A DNA stretch of 64,000 nt, from NCBI RefSeq assembly GCF_013410405.1, contig NZ_JACCFK010000002.1:558001-622000 (forward strand), in the 5' to 3' direction. This stretch comes from Amycolatopsis endophytica (GTDB lineage Bacteria > Actinomycetota > Actinomycetes > Mycobacteriales > Pseudonocardiaceae). Below, in pieces: positions 60,266-64,000 of the stretch; positions within the stretch are counted from its first letter, which is position 1; each line of letters opens with the position of its first letter. The notes beneath the pieces were generated by a model. That model was not told the DNA's origin and searched no databases. It was given only the letters and a program-made list of their open reading frames with translations. The translations under genes were made by a program, and so were the position numbers.

Positions 60266-61071
60266 ACCTGCTGCCGACGGCGGTGAGCTGGCTGTTCGTC
60301 CCGGCCTCCCGCCCGGAACGCTTCGCGAAGGCGGCGGCCAGCGGCGCCGACGTCGTCGTGATCGATCTCGAAGACGCCGTGGCCGCGGGCGACAAGGCCG
60401 CAGCCAGGGCCAACCTGTCGCGGCACTGGCCGGGCTCGGCCGGGGTCCCGGTCGTGGTCCGTGTCAACGGTCTGCGGAGCACGGAGAGCGCGGCGGACCT
60501 CGCCGCCTGCCGTGAGCTGGGCCCGGCCGCCGTCGTGCTGCCCAAGACCGAAACCGCCGACGACGTGCGGGCTGCCGCCGAGGCGAGCGGCGCACCGGTG
60601 CTCGCGCTGGTCGAGACGGCCCGCGGCCTGGTCGGCCTGCCCGACCTCACCACCGCGGACGGCGTGGTGCGGTTGCTGTTCGGCAGCATCGACCTCGCCC
60701 TCGACCTCGGAACCAGCGACGACGCGGCGCTGGACACCGCCCGCGCTGACCTGGTCCGCTGGTCGGCGGCCCGTGGACTGCCGCAGCCGGTGGACGGCGT
60801 CACCACCGCCGTCCGGGACCCCGGCACCGTCACGCGGGACGCGCGCCGGGCCAGTGCCTGGGGTTTCGGGGGCAAACTATGCATTCATCCCGCACAGGTC
60901 CCGCTGGTCCATGCGGCGTTCGCCCCCACGGCCGACGAGCTGGCCTGGGCACGGCGGGTACTGGCCGTGACCGCCGATGGCGCGGCGCTGGCGGACGGTG
61001 AGATGATCGACCGTCCGGTCACCGAACGCGCCCGCCGGATCGTCCGGGAGGCCGACCGCGCGGCACGATGA
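60262..61071 (+). CDS. CoA ester lyase, CitE/HpcH type
   Basis: 269 residues from GTG 60262. TIM-barrel lyase motifs: SWLFVPASRPERFAKAAASG, DVVVIDLEDAVAAGDKAAAR (metal Glu/Asp), VVVRVNGLRS (substrate Arg), LALVETARGLVGL (metal Glu), LLFGSIDLALDLGTSDD (metal Asp) and FGGKLCIHPAQVPLVH. Family enzymes cleave malyl-CoA, citramalyl-CoA or 3-hydroxy-3-methylglutaryl-type CoA esters into acetyl- or propionyl-CoA and a keto acid. Coupled to the CoA-transferase, it would split the activated hydroxy acid. Its stop overlaps the LysR ATG. Confidence 0.93.
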   Translation: MNLLPTAVSWLFVPASRPERFAKAAASGADVVVIDLEDAVAAGDKAAARANLSRHWPGSAGVPVVVRVNGLRSTESAADLAACRELGPAAVVLPKTETADDVRAAAEASGAPVLALVETARGLVGLPDLTTADGVVRLLFGSIDLALDLGTSDDAALDTARADLVRWSAARGLPQPVDGVTTAVRDPGTVTRDARRASAWGFGGKLCIHPAQVPLVHAAFAPTADELAWARRVLAVTADGAALADGEMIDRPVTERARRIVREADRAAR

Positions 61072-62009
61072 GAGAGGCGGGCGTCGTGGACATCGCCCAC
61101 CTGCGGGATTTCATCGCCGTCGTCGACGCGGGCAGCCTGTCCCGCGCCGCGGGCGGGCTGCACGTGTCGCAGCCGGCGCTGAGCCAGCGCATGGCGCAGC
61201 TGGAAACCCAGCTCGGGGTGCAGCTGCTGGTGCGTGGCCCGCGCGGGGTGCTGCCCACCCCCGCCGGCACCACGCTCTACCGCGACGCGCAGCAGCTCGT
61301 GCGGCAGTTCGACCGGCTTTCGCGTGATGTCGCCGAGGGCGGGAACCGCCTGCGCGGCCCGGTCGCCGTCGGGTTGCCGACCACGGTGGCCGCGCCGCTC
61401 GCCCCGGCCCTGTTCTCCTGGACGAAGGCCCGGCACCCGGGCATCCACCTGCAGCTGTTCGAGTCGATGAGCGGCTACATCCACGAACTGCTGCTGGCGG
61501 GCAGGCTGGACCTGGCCGCGGTGTTCCGGGAGGACGACGCGCCACGGGCGGCCGAGGTGCCGCTCTACTCCGAAGAGCTGTACCTGGTCGGCCAGCCCGA
61601 TCCACGTCCGGACTCCGCGGAGGAGGTGCCGCTTCCGTGGCTGCGCGCGGTCCCCCTGGTCACCCCGGGCGCGCGCAGCAATCTGCGCACCCTGGTCGAC
61701 CGCGCGTTCGCCGCCCACGGCCTCGTGCCCACGATCGTCGCCGATGTCGAGTCGCTGGGCACGATGATCCGCATCGCCGCCCGCGGCGAGGCGTGCACGA
61801 TCCTGCCGCTGTCGGTCGTGCGGGAACACGGGAACCCGCACGAGCTGGGCGTGCGCCGGATCGTGGGACCGGTGCTGCGCCGTCACGTCGCGATCCGCAC
61901 CGCGACCGAGGTCTACGAACCACGTGAAGCCGTGGCCGCGGTGCGGGACGGGATCGTCGAAGTCACCCGGCGCCTCGCGGGCGAGGGCCGGTGGCCGGGC
62001 ATCAGCTGA
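61068..62009 (+). CDS. LysR family transcriptional regulator
   Basis: 313 residues. HTH: AHLRDFIAVVDAGSLSRAAG and GLHVSQPALSQRMAQLETQL; effector domain from about residue 95 (VAVGLPTTVAAPLAPALFSW). ATG 61068 overlaps the lyase stop (ATGA); GTG 61086 is a shorter option. Unusually for LysR it is the last gene of the run it probably controls rather than divergent from it. The motif group (SRAAGGLHVSQPALS) resembles CbbR/NAC-like LysR proteins. Converges with the aminotransferase gene. Confidence 0.92.
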   Translation: MREAGVVDIAHLRDFIAVVDAGSLSRAAGGLHVSQPALSQRMAQLETQLGVQLLVRGPRGVLPTPAGTTLYRDAQQLVRQFDRLSRDVAEGGNRLRGPVAVGLPTTVAAPLAPALFSWTKARHPGIHLQLFESMSGYIHELLLAGRLDLAAVFREDDAPRAAEVPLYSEELYLVGQPDPRPDSAEEVPLPWLRAVPLVTPGARSNLRTLVDRAFAAHGLVPTIVADVESLGTMIRIAARGEACTILPLSVVREHGNPHELGVRRIVGPVLRRHVAIRTATEVYEPREAVAAVRDGIVEVTRRLAGEGRWPGIS

Positions 62010-62043
62010 GGCCCAGCCCGGTCGATGACGGCCCCCGCGTCCG

Positions 62044-63192
62044 TCATCCGGACGCGAAGGCCGCCAGGCGGTCGAGCGCGGTCTCCAGCACGGGCAGGTC
62101 CACGGCGTAGCTGAGCCGGATGTGGCTGGGCGCGCCGAAGCCGGTGCCCGGCACCAGTCCGACGCCGGTTTCGGCGAGCAGGCGGGCGCAGAACTCGTCC
62201 GCGGTGCGTCCGCCGAGCACGGTGGAGACGTCGGGGAAGAGGTAGAACGCTCCCGTCGGCCGCTCGCACCGGATGCCGTCGATCGCGGTGAGGCGTTCGT
62301 GGGCGACGTCGCGGCGGTCACGGTAGGACTTGATCGCCTCCCACGGCACGTCGTCCATCGCGCCGATCGCCGCGTACTGGGCGACGACCGACACGTTCGA
62401 CGTCGCCTGGCCCTGCAGCCGCCGGATCAGCTGGGCGATCTCCGGTGGCGCGGCCGCGTAGCCGATGCGCCACCCCGTCATCGCGCAGCTCTTGGACACG
62501 CCGTTGACGACGACGGTACGGTCCTTCAGCTCCGGTCCGAGCGCGGCGATGCTGGGGACCGCGCCGTCGTCGTAGTGGAAGTACTCGTAGATCAGGTCTT
62601 CCACGACGTAGAGGTCGTGCCGCAGGACGACGTCGGCGAGTGCGTCCAGTTCCGGCCGCGTGTAGGTGGCGCCGGTCGGGTTGCCCGGACTGTTGAGCAC
62701 CACCACCTTCGTCCGCGGGGTCACCGCCGCCTCCAGCTGCCGCGCGGTGAGCTTCGACGCGGTGGGCACGATGACCGGCTCGGCGCCGGTGAGCCGCACC
62801 TGTTCGGGGTAGGTCACCCAGTACGGGGCGGGGATCACGACCTCGTCGCCGTCCTCGCACAGCGCCAGGAACGCGTTGTACAGCGCGTGCTTGGCACCGT
62901 TGGCCACGACGATGTCGCCCGGCGCGTACTCCAGTCCGTTGTCCTCGGCGAGCTTGCGCCGGACCCGTTCGCGCAGTTCGGGAATCCCCGCGACATCGGT
63001 GTAGCGGTTGTGCCCGTCCGCGATGGCCTTGAGCGCGTACTCGCGTGCGAGCCCGGGCATCGGGAAATCGGGTTCGCCGACGGAGAGGTTGAGCACCTCC
63101 TCCCCCGCGGCACGCCGGGCGGTGAGCTGGGCATTGAGCGACAGCGTCGGCGACGGGCGGATCGAGGCCGCCCGGCTCGACAGCGGTTTCAC
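62044..63192 (-). CDS. Pyridoxal-phosphate aminotransferase, class I (aspartate aminotransferase-like)
   Basis: 382 residues from GTG 63192, overlapping the MFS stop (GTGA). Fold type I features: LNLSVGEPDFPMPGLAREYA, VVANGAKHALYNAFLALCED, VVLNSPGNPTGATYTRPELD, VVEDLIYEYFHYDD, the PLP Lys in VVNGVSKSCAMTGWRIGYAA and the C-terminal Arg in SHIRLSYAVDLPVLETALDR. It transfers amino groups between an amino acid and a 2-oxo acid. Coupling to an MHS transporter suggests use of an imported amino or oxo acid. Confidence 0.94.
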   Translation of the reverse strand: MKPLSSRAASIRPSPTLSLNAQLTARRAAGEEVLNLSVGEPDFPMPGLAREYALKAIADGHNRYTDVAGIPELRERVRRKLAEDNGLEYAPGDIVVANGAKHALYNAFLALCEDGDEVVIPAPYWVTYPEQVRLTGAEPVIVPTASKLTARQLEAAVTPRTKVVVLNSPGNPTGATYTRPELDALADVVLRHDLYVVEDLIYEYFHYDDGAVPSIAALGPELKDRTVVVNGVSKSCAMTGWRIGYAAAPPEIAQLIRRLQGQATSNVSVVAQYAAIGAMDDVPWEAIKSYRDRRDVAHERLTAIDGIRCERPTGAFYLFPDVSTVLGGRTADEFCARLLAETGVGLVPGTGFGAPSHIRLSYAVDLPVLETALDRLAAFASG

Positions 63193-64000
63193 GTCAGGGG
63201 CCTGCCCTTCGTCTCGGGGGTGAGCAGGGTGGTGATCAGGCCGATCGCGACCAGCACCACCAGGTAGCAGGAGAACAGCCAGTCCAGCTGGTGCGCGTGC
63301 AGCCAGGTCAGGACGTAGGGCGCGGTGCCGCCGAAGATCGCGACCATCACCGAGTAGGGCACGCCGACGCCGGAGGCGCGGACCTCGGTGGGGAACAGCT
63401 CGGCGAAGTAGGCGGGCATGATGCCGACGAACGCGCCGAGGAAGAACAACGCGACGCCCATGAGGAGCCCGAGCCGGAGCGCCGAATCGTTGATCAGGGC
63501 CATCAGCGGGAACGACAGCACCAGGAACGCCACCCCGTAGGCGATGAAGACCGGTTTGCGCCCGAAGCGGTCGGACAGCTTGCCCCACAGCGGCAGCGTG
63601 ATCATGAAGAACACGTTGGCCGCGACGGTGGCCCACAATCCGGCGGTCGCGTCGACGCCGTGCGCGTCGATGGCGAACCCGGAGATGCCGACCGCCCAGA
63701 TGTAGTACACGACGGTGACGCCCGCGGTGAGCCCGAGGATCCGGGCGAGGCTCTTCTTGTTGCGGGCCAGGGCACGCAGCAACTCGCGGGTGCTGCGCGG
63801 AGTCGCGGCTTCGGAGTAGGCCTCGGTCTCCTGAAGCGTGCGCCGCAGGTAGAGACCGACGAGCCCGAGGACACCGCCGATGAGGAACGGCACGCGCCAG
63901 GCCCAGTCGCGCAGGGCCTGTTCACCGAACAGGCTGGAGCCGGCCGCGCCGATCAGCGAGGCGAGCACGATACCCGCGGTGACCGAGATGTAGAGACTGG
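63189..64000 (-). CDS. MHS-type MFS transporter, 3' part
   Basis: The gene enters from beyond the window; the last ~270 residues are visible, beginning SLYISVTAGIVLASLIGAAG. AWRVPFLIGGVLGLVGLYLR before helix 6, WGKLSDRFGRKPVFIAYG (second-half loop motif), AELFPTEVRASGVGVPYSV and the C-terminal TLLTPETKGRPL are characteristic of the MHS group. Six to eight membrane segments are visible. It is translationally coupled with the aminotransferase. N-terminal half and start lie outside. Confidence 0.92.
   Translation of the reverse strand, partial: SLYISVTAGIVLASLIGAAGSSLFGEQALRDWAWRVPFLIGGVLGLVGLYLRRTLQETEAYSEAATPRSTRELLRALARNKKSLARILGLTAGVTVVYYIWAVGISGFAIDAHGVDATAGLWATVAANVFFMITLPLWGKLSDRFGRKPVFIAYGVAFLVLSFPLMALINDSALRLGLLMGVALFFLGAFVGIMPAYFAELFPTEVRASGVGVPYSVMVAIFGGTAPYVLTWLHAHQLDWLFSCYLVVLVAIGLITTLLTPETKGRPLT

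Overview
The window is very GC-rich, gene-dense DNA with frequent ATGA/GTGA start-stop overlaps and GTG/TTG starts. Its families (YhgE/Pip, CGNR, MmyB-like XRE, PaaX, many TetR/GntR regulators, MHS transporters, CaiB and MaoC enzymes) point to an actinomycete. A Pseudonocardiaceae genome such as Amycolatopsis is my best guess; this is inference, as there is no rRNA or marker gene here. No tRNA, rRNA, CRISPR array, IS element or phage gene was seen. The content is accessory metabolism: small catabolic operons, each with its own regulator and often a visible operator, separated by several decayed genes.

Layout. 1-3.2 kb: 3' part of an MMPL transporter with a P-loop-like tail, then a YhgE/Pip membrane protein. 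3.2-3.8 kb: acyl-CoA ligase remnant. 3.9-14.4 kb: a divergent catabolic island. Leftward run TetR, AMP-dependent ligase and a short citrate-synthase-like protein; rightward run a MaoC-SCP2 fusion, alpha/beta hydrolase, MFS importer, aldehyde dehydrogenase, TcuA-like flavoprotein and zinc alcohol dehydrogenase. 14.4-16.4 kb: decayed genes (RraA/flavin-reductase chimera with an in-frame TGA, dapA-like fragment, broken araC-type gene). 16.5-26.4 kb: short regulator/enzyme modules (TetR with NAD-binding protein; MFS-hydrolase-GntR; SDR-XRE; NmrA-PaaX; methyltransferase). 26.9-31.2 kb: LysR divergent from amidohydrolase, FAH-family and cyclase-family enzymes. 31.6-33.5 kb: GntR with an FMN 2-hydroxyacid oxidase. 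33.6-35.3 kb: amidohydrolase divergent from MarR.

35.4-47.8 kb is the most interesting part. Two adjacent leftward operons hold a ribose-type ABC importer, an MHS transporter, two paralogous CaiB CoA-transferases, two paralogous double-hotdog MaoC proteins, an acetolactate-synthase-like ThDP enzyme, a HutC-type GntR regulator and an FGGY kinase. Both operon promoters have a TTGACA -35 box followed by nearly the same 16-bp GTCTAG-type operator, so I read the block as one regulon controlled by the GntR protein it encodes. The substrate is unknown.

47.9-57.6 kb: CGNR regulator with epoxide hydrolase, TetR with quinone oxidoreductase (ended by a perfect 30-bp-stem hairpin), PadR-ABC-FtsX, XRE with aldo/keto reductase. 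57.7-62.0 kb: GntP permease, CaiB CoA-transferase, CitE-like lyase and LysR, a plausible route for a hydroxy(di)carboxylic acid. 62.0-64 kb: aminotransferase and the 3' part of an MHS transporter cut by the window edge.
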